A stretch of 64,000 nucleotides of DNA, from the NCBI RefSeq assembly GCF_035046505.1, contig NC_089822.1, positions 110,625,307 through 110,689,306 of the forward strand, written 5' to 3'. Positions 49,001 through 61,225 of this stretch are shown in pieces; the stretch's first letter is position 1, and each line of letters begins with the position of its first letter. The translations under genes were made by a program, and so were the position numbers. The stretch comes from Tiliqua scincoides (taxonomy: Eukaryota > Chordata > Lepidosauria > Squamata > Scincidae). The notes under the pieces are model-generated. The model was not told the DNA's origin and did no database searches. It worked only from the letters and a program-made list of their open reading frames with translations.

Positions 49001-52000
49001 AAATACTCTGAGTGAACACTTTGAGGGAAAAAGTGGTATTGTGCTCTTGCCCCATAGTCTTCCCGGGAATCCTATTTTCACCCACCATATGAAGCAGGGT
49101 TGTCCAAACTTTTTGACAGGAGAGCCACATCATCTCTCTGACAATGTGTCGGGGGCCGGGAAAAAATGAATTAATTTACATTCAAATTTGAATAAATTTA
49201 CATAAATGAATACATTAGAGATGGAAATTATATGAATGAATGGAGGCCTTGTGTCCAGTCAATAGCTTGTGTCCAGTTCTGGTCGCCACATCTCAAAAAA
49301 GACATAGTGGAAATGGAAAAGGTGCAAAAGAGAGCGACTAAGATGATTACGGGGATGGGGCACCTTCCTTATGAGGAAAGGCTACGGTGTTTGGGCCTCT
49401 TCAGCCTAGAAAAGAGACACCTGAGGCCCCCCTATGATTGAGACATACAAAATTATGCAGGGGATGGACAGAGTGGATAGGGAGATGCTCTTTACACTCT
49501 CACATAACACCAGAACCAGGGGACATCCACTAAAATTGAGTGTTGGGCGGGTTAGGACAAACAAAAGAAAATATTTCTTTACTCAGCGTGTGGTCGGTCT
49601 GTGGAACTCTTTGCCACAGGATGTGGTGCTGGCATCTAGCCTAGACGCCTTTAAAAGGGGATTAGACAAGTTTCTGGAGGAAAAATCCATTACGGGGTAC
49701 AAGCCATGATGTGTATGCGCAACCTCCTGATTTTTAGAAATGGGTTATGTCAGAATGCCAGATGCAAGGGAGGGCACCAGGATGAGGTTATCTGGTGTAC
49801 TCCCTGGGGCATTTGGTGGGCCGCTGTGAGATACAGGAAGCTGGACTAGATGGGCCTATGGCCTGATCCAGTGGGGCTGTTCTTATGTTCTTATGGCCTA
49901 TAAAAAGCCTTGCACAAAGCAAGGCTGGCCTTTCCTTTGCTGCCAATGCTGCATCACAGACATGAAACAGCAAGCAGTGGAGGGAGCCCTCATCCCTCAG
50001 GTTGCTCACATGAGAGGTCGAACAGTTGGCCGTCACGCTGAGAGCAGTTGCATCGGGTCAGTGCGGGCTCCAGCAAGTCTCCAGAGGGCCAGGCTCTTAG
50101 TGGGCCGGATTGGAAGTCCTCAAGGGGTGCAAGTGGCCCCAGGGCCGGGGTTTGGGTACCCCTGATATGAAGCATTACCTGTCCAGAGTGTACTGCCTGG
50201 CTGTCTTCATACAGAACTCAGCAGCTCCAAGTGCTCCCCATGCAATACCATAACGAGCATTATTCAGGCAGCCAAATGGACCCTGTGAGAAAATGAAAGC
50301 ATTAAAAGATAAGAAATTGATGGAGGTTCTCTCATTTCCCCTGCCTCAAATGGGGCCCCTCAGGCTCACCACAAGAGCTCTAATTCTGAATTAGCTTCAT
50401 GCAAATCACTGCCCGAATGAAATTGGCTTTTAAAAAATGATATGTTCATTCAGTCCTTGTAAATTACACAGCCCTCATTTTAAATAGTTTGCCTAGAAAC
50501 TGGGAACTGTATGGGTAGGGAACAGGAAGGTCCATAAAGGTTTGTTACATGTTTCAAGGCCCTTCTTAAGACTCCTGTCAAATCAACTTAAGTCCTGACT
50601 CCTCTTAATATACACCACCATCTCATCACTCCATCCAAACTCTATGGTGTATACGGCATCATAGGACACATCTGAATGCTTGCAATAAGTCTCTCCATTA
50701 CCACTCACAAGAAGTGAATTTATTGGCAAATAAAGACAATGAATATGAGTGGTAGAATTTTATTTTTTATGATACCCCAAACCATTTTTTATAAGATATG
50801 CTAGGAATAGGCTATATGACTGGATCAAATGGGTTGGTCAACAAACTCATTTACACTTGAGCAGGTATCATTTAGTTTCAATATGTTATTTTCACATTTC
50901 ACTAAGGGTGAGCAATAGCCCCTAGTTAGTGATCCAGTGATAAGGAAAGCCTGGGTTGAACTTTGTGCCCCCTAGTGGCAAACAAGGGTATCAGAACCTG
51001 ATAGCATGTTCAGACACTGCACCCATTTTCACTGCAGAGATTCAATGTCCTGAATCTCCTTGTCATGTCCTGTAGCACCTGGGGTCTCTTATCAAATGGC
51101 AGGTTCAAACCATGAATGGGAGAGAGATCTTACAGCAAGTCCAGACACATTGGGCAGCAGGTTGTCCTCAGGCACCTCCACATCCTCCATAACTATCATT
51201 CCAGTAATAGAGGCTCGCAGAGAAAATTTGCCCTCAATCTTTGGAGTGGAGAGACCTTTCATTCCACGTTCCAAGAGGAAACCCCGCACTTTGCCATCCT
51301 CACACACAGCCCACACCACGCACAGGTCAGCCATTGGAGAATTGGTGATCCTGACAAGATACCAGAAGTTTGGTAAGTCATCTAGAACAGTCTGTGCAGA
51401 ACACTGAAGACCCTGGTCAACTAAACCAACTAAATGCAGGAAGCCAAAAGGAACTGCTCAGTACATAAACTGAGAAATCAAGGCACAAAAACTACTAGGG
51501 GTGAGCAGCAAAGCTACAGCAACCTGGCTGTTCCAGAACGTAGCTCATCTTTGGAGCCAGTTGCCTGGAGCCCCTTAGTTTGCCATAGCCCATTGCAAAT
51601 GCCATTACCTGCAATCTGCTACCTGCTCTGCTCCCCACCCACCCTCTTTCCTGGGCACCAAGACAGCTGCAGGATCTCACCAGGTCTTGGTACCATTGAG
51701 TGTGTAGGTCTTGCTTCTGGGATTGTACTGGGCCCGGGTCTCCATGCTACCAGGGTCACTCCCATGGTTGGGCTCTGTAAGTCCAAAACAGCCCAGCAAT
51801 TCTCCTGTTGCTGTGGAGATAGAAGATAATGAGTTATTTCTCAGAGAACGCTCTGATAAAGCACCTTATTATGGCTCAGAAGACCCTCCAGAGGCAAGGG
51901 GAGCTGAGTTCCTCTTGCATCCAGAGGAGGCATGGGGGGTGCATGTGGGAGCAGGTGCAGATACAGGATCCATGGATATGAGCCCCCCCTGTACTGCTTT

Positions 52001-55000
52001 CGGTGGGGGGAAGTGCATGACATAAATTTTGAGTCTTTCTGCTATTATGCAAGGGTCAGGTTTGGGCGAGATACCAGAGTATTTTATTGCTGTATGGCAG
52101 AGGTGCTTGTGCTGGAGAATGGGAAAGGAATTAAAGTGTTATTTTTCAATTTCTTCATTCTGAAAAAGTTTTTTTTTTTCATCTTGCGGGGAGAGGAGTT
52201 TTGTTTTTTTTTTAATTCACAGCATGCATCCGGATGCATCCCCCCAAACTCTTCACAAGAATATTTATAAGCTGTTAGGGGGTAGAGTACACCAATTCCC
52301 TCACTCCCTCTGCCCTCCATTTTCTTGTGTCTCTTTCACCTAATACTCTAATATTCCATATCTCAGCTGCATTCACACAAGCTGCTGGACTTCTGGTTCC
52401 TTTTGGACACCTCCACCCCCTTTTCATTTCTCCCGGGCAGACATGAGAGCTGCCTACAGAAAACAATGGAGAAATCCAGAATTTTAGCACAGCTGCGATT
52501 GCATGACAGTAGTGTGTTCCATGTCCAAATAAAGGTAGCAGCAGAATAGGAAAGTCTTCCTCTTCAGACAATGAGAAGAATTTAATTAGCGTTTTTCTAT
52601 TTTATATCATCAACATCCTACAAGGTCCTAGAAGCTGAAAGAGCTTTTTTTTTGGGAGGGGGGGAATTAAAAATTTTAAGCTATATATTTATCACATATA
52701 TTTATATTTATATTTATAACATATTTATCTGCATACCTAACAAGTTCCAGTTCGTAGAAATCACAGTCTTATTTTTGTATGACCCCATTTCACTTCAAAA
52801 TTGATAGTTACTCAACTGTCCAAATTTACAATATGTATACGTGATAGGTTACACGGCAAAAAGCATACAGAGACGCTTATACGGTTCAGGAAGAAAGAAG
52901 GAGCCCCTTATTACACTCTGTTTCAACCAGTGAGTGAAGAGTGGCTGTACCGTTAACAAAGACCCACAAATATTATGATACTGCTCAACTATTGGCAGCT
53001 TATGGTAACAAAGAATTTATAATTGGGACGGATGAGCATAGCCATACAATTAACAACATACTAAGGTTGTTATGTATAGATGCATTTTTGGCTTGTATTC
53101 TAGGCTGAGGCACTGGAATGAAACCAGAACTGATGCTTGTTTGCAATACTGACTTGGTAAGGTTGCTCCAATCAACGTATCAATTTGGATGTAATGGCAA
53201 ATGACGGTTTGTTAAAACAGGAAGTAATGAATTGCACGAAGGAATGGAAGAGGCAAGCAAACAAGCAAGCACAGCACCAGTTCACCATGTTCTGGAGGAC
53301 CACCAAAATGCATCCAATGCTCATGCGTAGCCATTTTCTCTGTTCTCTTTGTTGTAAAGAGACAAACAACTTTGTTGTCTCATCTTTCTTTGTACTGCCA
53401 TGTTTGGATTTATTACACCAACAGTTAAAGAAAATCGAGACAGTAGTAAAACCTGTTTAAGGCTGGACCTCAAAGAATAGGCACCGAATCAGTTACTAGC
53501 ACAAAAGATGTAGACTCCAGCCTAGGGGTGCAACGAAACCCTGATCTTCCACACCCAGCTGTTTACTCACCCAGGCGTGGCAAGTATTTCTTTTTCTGCT
53601 CTTCCGTCCCATATGCATATATAGGATGCATAACCAAAGATGACTGAACACTCATAACTGAACGATAGCTGCTGTCCACTCTCTCAATCTCCCTTGCCAG
53701 CAGTCCATATGCTACGTAGGTGGTTCCTGCACAGCCGTAGCCTAATGGAAATGGACATAGAGAGTCAGCAAGCGAGCTATGAATCTAAAGTCCACCCAGG
53801 TTGCCAGCTGGTCAACAGAATCCTGCCAAGTTCTTTCAGACGCTTTTGGAGCATGAGTGGAAATGTTTGAATTGACTTATCAGCTTTTTTATATTTCTGT
53901 ATAACTCCAGTCAGTTTACAAATAACTGAACGCACTATTGAAGCAACATACAAATCCAGATTAAAAACCTCAAAATTACTAAATGAGCAAACTAAATGCA
54001 AACTACCAGAAACAATCCAAACTAAGCAATTTATTAAAGCACTTTCTTAATAAAACTGCTCAGTTGATTATAATACGCCTATGTTCCTGCTACTTAAATG
54101 GCACCATCAATACATATGCTCACTGAGACAGAGGCACTTTCTGTTCTGACCCTTCTATCCCAAGAACACTGGAACAGGCCCTGTGAACCCAAAAGTGGAG
54201 TTGGGCCCTCCTGGTCTACATCTCTGCTCTCATTTCCTCCCATACCCTCTGGTCCCAGAAGAAGAGAAGAGTGACATAGTATTACCTTTGATGGTAGGGC
54301 CCAGGACACCCAGTGCCCCCATTTCTGACACAATTTCCCGGTGAAAAACTGCAAATAGAGAGGGAAAGGGGTGAAGGAAAATGTGGCTAACAAAATCATA
54401 AACAGAGCCTGCTCTGCCTGCTACATGTTAGAAAGCCTCCCATTGACTCCACACAACCCTCTTTTGAGAGGATGACAGTGTGGCTGCTCCTACACTGCTG
54501 TTGTGCTGTTGACAATGTTGTATTGTCGCCAGTTCAAAGGATGGCAATCACATGTGTAGGGTCAGTGGCCTTGTTACTACCAGAGCTAAAGGGGTGCGGG
54601 AACTACTGTGAGAGACGGCTACTCCCATGTCAGTAAAGATAATTTTTCACCTGGACCAGAGCCTCAGGCTGCTCAAAACATCACTTTTCATTAAAAGCAT
54701 CAATTAATGATAGACCTAACAGTGGAAGCATCCAATTTTAAACAACCACTATTAACAATGGGGGACTCAGTTTGCATCAGGACCATAGCATAAGAGAGAA
54801 AGGGTAATGCTTTTCCCCTCTTCCTTATTCTCATCTTATTATCAAACCAGCTACATATAGCCAGTTGGGCAGGAAAATGTTGGCCTTTCCATTTGGAAAA
54901 TGAAAATAACCTTCTTCTCACTTGATGCAGCCCTGAGCAGAATTGGGCCTCCCCACTGCTGGGTTTTTGTTTTTTCAAAGTCTACACCTTGTGTTCCACC

Positions 55001-58000
55001 GCAATTAAGGGAAGACTTGGCATGTAGTTGGGCCCCAAGACATGATGATCTGTAACTGAAAAGTGCTGCAGTTCCAAATGTAGCACTGAACTCCTACGGC
55101 CTTGCAGGGTGCTCAGTCAAGGAAACATAACACACTGACCATGGAAGCACTGAGACACCCCTTTTGGTCTTGATCCAAAACACATGGCAAAACTCATGGA
55201 CTCTTTCAATGTCCCATTGAACCAAGTCATTCAGTTATCAATTATCAACTCTCTGGTTACCTATTAAATGTAGGTAGGTACCTATTAAATGCACATGCAA
55301 GAAACTACAAGGGAAGAACAGAGTACCCCCAACTCTAGAGGAGGAATAAAATTCTGCACCAAACCATGTGGCATGCTGTAAGCATTCAATAATCTTTTAA
55401 AAAAATAGTGTACCTTCATTTCGATTGGCCATGAGAATCCTGGGCATCAGTTTTTCCTGGCAATAGGTTCGAAATGAGTCCCGTATCATTATTTCTTCAG
55501 GAGTCAGGAGCCTCTCCAGTTGTAGGGCATCTCGCCAGTCAAACTGAACTGAACAAAGCCAGAAGTAGCCTTAGGTACCAAAGACCTCACTGTTATGCGA
55601 GGCATCTATAAGAAAAGTCCTTCCCTGAACACTTCTAACGGTTGGTTCTACTAACAGTCAGCTAATAAGCTATGTTATAAGCATACATGATTCCTCAGCA
55701 CAAGAGATATCTTTTTGGGGTTTTTTTTTTTTGGTATGTTATAATCTAGTCTTAATGTGTTTTGCCCCTTTACTTGGTTTTTTTTGTGTGGGGGGCCATG
55801 AGATCACTCACGTGATCCCCCAAGGCAGGGAAACCTGTTACATGAAAATTCCCCCTTTTTGTCTTTTAGTTCTCATCTTCTGTTTCTATACCTGGTTACT
55901 ATAATATCATGCAAGCTAAACTGTTCTCCCAGCATATAGGCCACATTTCCAAGACTTTGGTCAAGGCACGAGCTCATTGTTACACAACCCCCACCCCCAC
56001 AGTCACACCTTATGGGAGGAATTCTTGTGCCTCCCATTCACCTTATGGGAGGAATTCACTTTATGGGAGGAATCCAATCACTGTTTAAGCATCTCCTACA
56101 GTACTGTATGCAAACGTGAACTGCCTTCCATGATTTTGGTGTTGAAATTCTGTTTCTGATTCATTGTATTGTACCTACATCCTGTATTTTTTCCATACCG
56201 TCTTTGTTAATTTCCCCTTTCTAGGAAGCCAGCCTTGGACCCGATTGAATTTTGCTGATAGCTGATACCTGACGGCCTGATCCCCATTCGAACTTATACA
56301 TATGAAAGCAGGACTCCAAGCACCCAGCATTGTGTTAGCAATCAAACTACCTTCCAGCTCAGCACTTAGGCACTGTCTCCCAACCCCTTATAAGAGAGGG
56401 CTTCCTCTCTCTCTCTCAATCAATCATACCTTTATTGGCATTTAAAAAAAAGTAAACGAGATTACAACAATCACTAAAAGATAAACATAATAAGGAAGGG
56501 AAATGAAAATAATTCAAGAGAAGAGGGAAGTTTTCCCTTCTTTTAATTTTTTAGGAAGCAGAGATATTTTAATTTGGGATAAAAAACTGGCAACTGCTGC
56601 GGTTAGCCTGGTTGTCACTTAGCAAAACAAAAAGGGAGTCAATGAATGGGCCCGTGGGATGCCATAAAAAGGGATCCAAATACAGCTTTCGAAGTGAACA
56701 ATGCGCTGGACAATGAATCAGGATATGCTCAAGTGTGTCCGGTTTGAGGTGACAGAAGGAGCATAATCTGCAGTTCCAAGGAATATGGGAAAATCTGCCA
56801 AAATGATACGAGGAGGGGAAAATATTAAAGCGCGCAAGCATAAAAGCCCTTCTAAGGGAGGGGTTTATTAAGGTATCAAAATAATTAGATGGCTGACCTG
56901 GTAGAGGGCAGAGACCAAAAGAAAGAGGGGAGCATACTGGGTTAAGATTGGCAAAAAGGGAGGTAAATTCAGCTTCCCAGAGCCTGGTTTGGATTAATTT
57001 ATATGCACTATTAGCATCAATGCCCACAAAGGATTCCAAAGAGAGATCTAGGGAATTCAATTTGGAATCAATTTTTGAAAACCAGCTAGACAAAAAAGGG
57101 TCTCTTAATAGGTCATTAAGGAGGGAGTCGGATGGAAGGGACAGATGGAGCCGAAGCCAGAATTTAAGCGTTAAAGCGCATGCTATGGTTGAAGGGAGGT
57201 GAACTCCCAACTCAAGAATCAGCGTTGCTAACCGATGGAGTTTGGGACTCCACTCTCTCTCTCTCCAAGGCCCAACACATTTGTGTTGTGTCAGAGGGTC
57301 CTCTCCACAGGACTCTCCCCCCTCTCCAACCACTCTACAGGACAGGTAACTACCTTGCGCATGGAACAAGGGTTGGGTGGATTAGGCTGGTGAAAGAGAG
57401 TGGGGGTTGCATTCTGTCAGGGTTTGGGATTTCCCTACTTTGTCCTGACTCTTTGGGTGATACTCATAAGAACAGCCCCGCTGGATCAGGCCATAGGCCC
57501 ATCTAGTCCAGCTTCCTGTGTCTCACAGCAGCCCACCAAATGCCCAGGGAGCACACAAGACACCCGCATCCTGGTGCCCTCCCCTGCATGTGGCATTCTG
57601 ACATAGCCCATTTCTATAATCAGAAGGTTGCATATACACACCATGCCTTGCAAGCCGTAATGGATTTTTCCTTCAGAAATTTGTCCAATCCCCTTTTAAA
57701 GGCATCTAGGCCAGATACCATCACCACATGCTGTGGCAAGGAGTTCCACAGACCAACTACCAGCTGAGTAAAGAAATATTTAGCTAGGTGGTAGCTAGGA
57801 GTTCTGAATGGAGCCCTAATCAAAGACCATCACATTTTGCAAGGAATGGAAACCTGCTTACCTTTGGCTGCTTTCCCTGAGGGCTTAGCTTCTTTTTCTG
57901 TAATATAAGTGACAAAAATGTAATGTTTCTATTCCATTACTTCTCTCCCTCCATCCCCACCATGCAGTCAGCCAACTTAAATGCTATTTCTGCTTTTGGA

Positions 58001-58442
58001 TATTATTTTTAATGGAATAATTTAATTATTATTTTGAATACACTGTGACCCACCTTGAAGGTATTCATGCAAAAAGATGGCATAGGAAGAAAAAAAACCA
58101 ACTTTGTGGGTCAACCCATTGCCTGATCCTTGTCAATTCTTAAAAGTAGCTGCAACTGTCACAAATGCCAGTGTGTGTTCCTCTCTGCTCCAGTGCTACC
58201 ATTTTGCAAAGGCTCCCAAAGAAAAACACACACATTCTCTCCTCATTCTCCCCTTCCCCACTCCAACACCATTTCTCTCATACATCCTCTAGCAGTGGCG
58301 CTTTTCTCCAATTACATTTAGCACAAGTTGCCTACTGACCCTTTTGGGTAGCCACACTGGTGCCCTGTGCCCGGAGAGGACATGGGCCTGCCACACAGCG
58401 GCTGCACTGCAGGAGCCTCCTAGTGGGTAATCTCAGTGCCAT
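46018..58442 (-). CDS. GCDH: Glutaryl-CoA dehydrogenase, mitochondrial, 11 coding exons
   Basis: FAD enzyme of the mitochondrial matrix that oxidises and decarboxylates glutaryl-CoA to crotonyl-CoA in lysine and tryptophan breakdown. Exons (5' to 3'): 58442-58340, 57897-57862 (36 nt), 55548-55414, 54348-54286, 53741-53571, 51810-51681, 51350-51134, 50282-50179, 47970-47845, 47140-46980, 46091-46018. All introns are GT-AG and phases agree; 1320 nt = 439 aa (human 438). Residues 1-34 are an Arg-rich targeting peptide ([12 protein letters not shown]). The FAD/acyl-CoA motif is [18 protein letters not shown], the second acyl-CoA dehydrogenase signature [20 protein letters not shown]. The catalytic base is Glu 415 in NTYEGTHD, split over the last two exons. 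An acceptor just before the ATG (exon start 58454) implies a 5' non-coding exon. Confidence 0.97.
46171..46184. repeat. Poly-G tract
   Basis: About 14 consecutive G, in GCDH intron 10. Confidence 0.9.
46229..46571. mobile_element. GC-rich hAT MITE in GCDH intron 10
   Basis: Ends CAGTGGTTTTCAAACT and AGTCTGAAAAGTCCTG. Perfect 8-bp duplication ACTTAGAC at 46221-46228 and 46572-46579. The body is very GC- and CpG-rich, with G runs at 46258-46268 and 46388-46399 and an inverted pair GGCGCAATCC/GGATTGCGCC. Confidence 0.88.
47205..47350 (+). mobile_element. 5S rRNA-derived SINE or pseudogene
   Basis: GCCCGATCTTGTCTGATCTT through GGGAATACCGGGTGCTGTAG matches vertebrate 5S rRNA from about nt 27 to the end with few changes. 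The A box (AAGCTAAGCAGGGTC) and C box (TGGATGGGAGACC) are intact; the first about 25 nt are degraded. It is followed by a tail TCTTTTGAGACTGAAGGTTG, which suggests a SINE3-like element rather than a plain gene copy. It lies 65 bp from the GCDH exon 10 acceptor, antisense to the gene. Confidence 0.8.
47400..47475 (-). mobile_element. SINE-like tail fragment
   Basis: ACTTAAATACTGCTTTTCAA and AAAGCAGTTTACATAG match the repeats at 906 and 39557. Confidence 0.5.
49095..50164. mobile_element. hAT element carrying a CR1, at the GCDH exon 8 donor
   Basis: Ends CAGGGTTGTCCAAACTTTTT and GGGTTTGGGTACCCCTG. Perfect 8-bp duplication ATATGAAG at 49087-49094 and 50165-50172. The body is interrupted by CR1 sequence at about 49232-49896. 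Its right edge lies 14 nt inside GCDH intron 8. Confidence 0.9.
49232..49896 (+). mobile_element. CR1 LINE 3' end nested in the hAT
   Basis: Encodes [35 protein letters not shown] and [17 protein letters not shown], then the CR1 tail ending TTCTTATGTTCTTATG. One frame change separates the first from the later part. 5'-truncated. Confidence 0.9.
52280..53560. other. Middle of GCDH intron 5, nothing recognised
   Basis: AT-rich with short TATTTATAT repeats near 52685-52735. No known element or exon was seen. Confidence 0.4.
56405..57370 (-). mobile_element. Non-LTR retrotransposon ORF2 C-terminal remnant
   Basis: An open frame (56569-57369) reads [20 protein letters not shown], then a Cys/His cluster [21 protein letters not shown], a pattern seen at the C-end of some LINE ORF2 proteins. 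The 3' end is TTTATTGGCATT-like on +, after a short CT run. Its clade was not resolved. It lies in GCDH intron 2, same strand as the gene. Confidence 0.6.
57466..57785 (-). mobile_element. CR1 LINE 3' tail
   Basis: The minus strand reads [36 protein letters not shown] and the tail ending in the reversed TTCTTATGAG. In GCDH intron 2. Confidence 0.85.
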
Positions 58443-58681
58443 CTGGATGAATGCCTGGAACAGATCAGTGGAAGAAAACAAGTCAGAAGACTGGACTAAG
58501 GTTACCTGTAGTCCTCTGATAACTGCAGCCTCTTCCTGTGAGCCTTCCTGTGAGGCCATGTTAAGGCAGGCAGTCATGCTTCCAACTTGAATGTATAGGT
58601 AGTTCTTTCTGCCAGGTTGGTAGCCCAAACTGGGATAGCAATATACTGTACCAAACATGCAAAGAACTCCTAGCATAGCAA

Positions 58682-58755
58682 TTAACCCATTTTTTGCCCA
58701 GCCCACGGGTGCACCCATTTGACCCCTGTTGCATATATGGGCAGAAACGACTTAA
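58682..58755. mobile_element. TTAA-bounded mini-MITE, copy 4
   Basis: TTAACCCATTTTTTGCCC to GGGCAGAAACGACTTAA, with CCCCTGTTGCATATATG inside. Confidence 0.78.
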
Positions 58756-59129
58756 ATAACAGGTCCTGTCTCCTTGGGTGCATGCCCTGTTGGCCAGCTG
58801 GCTAAAGCAGAGGTAGGAAAAGAGGGGGTGATTGGGGGCCTCATTCCAGGCCTCCACTTCCCAACTTTCAGGATAGGGATCAGACTAGTGAGGCCTGGTG
58901 AGCTGCACAAGAAGAAAGTCCTTACAGAGGAAGAGGTAGCAGAAGTCCTGCATTTCACGTCCACCTTGCAGGGACACCTTTGAGGCTTTTATGCACAGAT
59001 GGGGGGGGGTGAGAAGAGGCTGGGGTTCCTGCCTTCAGAAGTGCAAAGAGCTGCACAGGGGAGGGGGGCAGCCTGAACATCGGGGCCACGCTGTCAGCCT
59101 CCCACCCACCGGCGAGGACACAAGTACCC

Positions 59130-59560
59130 ACTCAGGGAGACAGGGGCCCCCCGTCTCGGTGCGCGCTCCGCTCTGCCCGGCGCCCGCCCTCCTTGCTGAG
59201 ACTGCAAAGCGCAAGAGCCGACTCGCCTCCGGAGCTGCACAGCCAACCCCGCCTGCAAGCCTTCCCTTCCTGGCCCCGCGTCACCTCCATTGGCCGGGGA
59301 AGGAGGCGTGTTCCCGTGACGCGGCCCTGGACCACCAGCACAGAGCTAGCTGTCTGCAAGACACACGCCAGGGCAAGAGTGGGGGGTCGCTCAGCTATGC
59401 GTGGGGCTGCCTGGCGAAGACCTGTGGCTTTCGGTGGGACTTGGGGAGCTTCCTTGCTCGGGCAGCCGTGGGGAAGCCGGAGCGTGGCTGGGACAAAGGG
59501 TTGAAAGCCTTCCACTCCTCCAGGGGAGGTCTCAACCCTCCCCTCCGCGCCTGCTAAGGA
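59130..59560 (-). promoter_or_regulatory. CpG-rich probable GCDH promoter
   Basis: Clustered CpGs at 59150-59340 (GCGCGCTCCG, GGCGCCCGCC, GTGACGCGGCCC). On the minus strand an inverted ATTGG (59288-59292) gives a CCAAT box in GGCCAATGGAGG. It is placed 0.7-1.1 kb upstream of the GCDH ATG exon, whose acceptor implies a non-coding exon here. The open frames across it on both strands look like by-products of GC content. It might also start a transcript to the right. Confidence 0.55.
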
Positions 59561-59617
59561 GCAAACAGAAACTAAGCATGCCAGAGCCAATCTCTAAGTA
59601 GCGCATCGTTGGGCCCT

Positions 59618-59710
59618 TAGGCTGCACTCCTGTGCAAGTTTATCTAAGAGTAAACCCCGGTGTTCTTAGGACCGACTTCTAGCTAAACATGCATAGGCTT
59701 GGACTGCATG
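59618..59710. mobile_element. Palindromic MITE, single copy
   Basis: GGCTGCACTCCTGTGCAAGT, AGAGTAAACCCCGG and CATGCATAGGCTTGGACTGC match the palindromic family in diverged form. Confidence 0.6.
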
Positions 59711-59733
59711 TCCTATACCACCTTGCACACACC

Positions 59734-60084
59734 CAGTGTTTCTCAAACTGTGGGGTCGGGACCCACTAGGTGGGTGGCGAGCCAAGTTCAGGTGGGTCCC
59801 CATTCATTTCAATATTCTATTTTTCGTCTACTGTATTAGATTTGATGCTCCCATAGTATGAAATGCTACAGACCTGTAGTTTTAACAAGCTACTATGTAT
59901 TTTAACAATGATAGTCAATGGGACTTACTCCTGGGTAAGTGTGGGTAGGATTGCAGCCTAGAGTTGTTAAAAATCTTCCTGCTTGGTGATGTCACTTCCG
60001 GTCATGACATCATTCTCATGATGCCTGAGGGGGGACAGATTCTCTAAAAAGTGGGTCCTGGTGCTAAATGTGTGAGAACCACTG
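59734..60084 (+). mobile_element. hAT MITE, family A copy 4
   Basis: Starts CAGTGTTTCTCAAACTGTG, ends TGTGAGAACCACTG. No matching target duplication was seen at the flanks. Confidence 0.82.
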
Positions 60085-60745
60085 AATACTGTACTTCTCA
60101 TCTTGCATAATGATGGTTGCATTTGGCAGCATTTTCATCTGTTGTACTTCTTAATGGTCCAGTATTTGGAAAAAGTCTGAATAAGTTTTTTTATTTTATT
60201 TTAAAGAAGTACCCTTGTGCACTTTCTCACTGAACATGGTCTTCCCCCTTCAATCTGGTGAAGTGTTCTGTGCAGCTCCCTCCAGAAGCATTCGTCCTTA
60301 AACCTGCACAAATATTGTACATGCACTGAGAATGATGTGTAGTCCTATACCCGCCTGGGAATATGTCCCACTGAACTCATTGCTTGGTTCAGAACAAACA
60401 CACGTAACGTGCTGGGGGACTGCCAACTTTTAGATGCGTTGGCATCCTCTCCACAAACATTTTTTGAAAAGACCTCAAGGAAAAGTGTCTCTGAAAATAT
60501 CTTGTGTTTCCTTTATGAAGGGAACAGGGTTCAGTTTTCACAATGGACCTAACCCAGTGCCTCTGGCTGTGTGTAGAGTGGCTTTTGGACAAACAGCTTT
60601 TCAGATAACTCAGTATAAAAAGTGCGCCCTCTGGCGGTTTACATAATTTGTTTTCTTTTAAAATAGAAAAAAATAGAAATAAAAATAATGAGCACACACT
60701 TTTTTAGGCTTCACATTTTAATGATTTTCTAAAATGTTTTCTAGA

Positions 60746-61225
60746 ATAAGAACATAAAAATAGCCCTGCTGGATCAGGCCAAAGGCCCATCTAGTCCAGC
60801 TTCCGGTATCTCACAGTGGCTCACCAAATGCCCCAGGAAGCACACAAGACACTAGACACAACCTGCGTCCCAGCACCCTCCAGTTAATCCATCTGGCAAT
60901 CAGAGGCAGCCTGCCTCTAAAACCAAGAGCTTGCACATACCTACTATGACTTGTAATCAGTAATGAACTTTTCCTCCAGAAATCTGTCCAATCCTCTCTT
61001 AAAGGCATCCAGGCAAGATGCCATCACTACTTCCACAAACTAATTGAAGAGTTCCACAAACTAATTACACGCTGGGTAAAGAAATATTTCTTCTGTCTGT
61101 CCTAACTCTCCCAACACTCAACTTTCCTGGATGTCCCCTGGTTCTGGTGTTATGTGAGAGGGAAAAGAGCGTCTCTCTATCCACTCTGTCCATCCCCTGC
61201 AAGATTTTGTATGCCTCAATGTCAC
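60746..61225 (-). mobile_element. CR1 LINE 3' end
   Basis: Reversed CR1 tail (AGCCCTGCTGGATCAGGCCA, CATCTAGTCCAGCTTCC) followed by the ORF2 end and the CTCTCACATAACACCAGAAC region. 5'-truncated. Confidence 0.85.

Noticed and set aside
56569-57369. 266-aa open frame on -
   Set aside because: The Cys/His cluster and ARFNIFPSS pattern match LINE ORF2 C-ends, and it ends at a LINE-like 3' tail. Treated as a retrotransposon remnant in GCDH intron 2.
58991-59557. 188-aa open frame on + over the CpG-rich region
   Set aside because: GC-rich sequence gives long frames on both strands here; no known domain and no splice or codon support.
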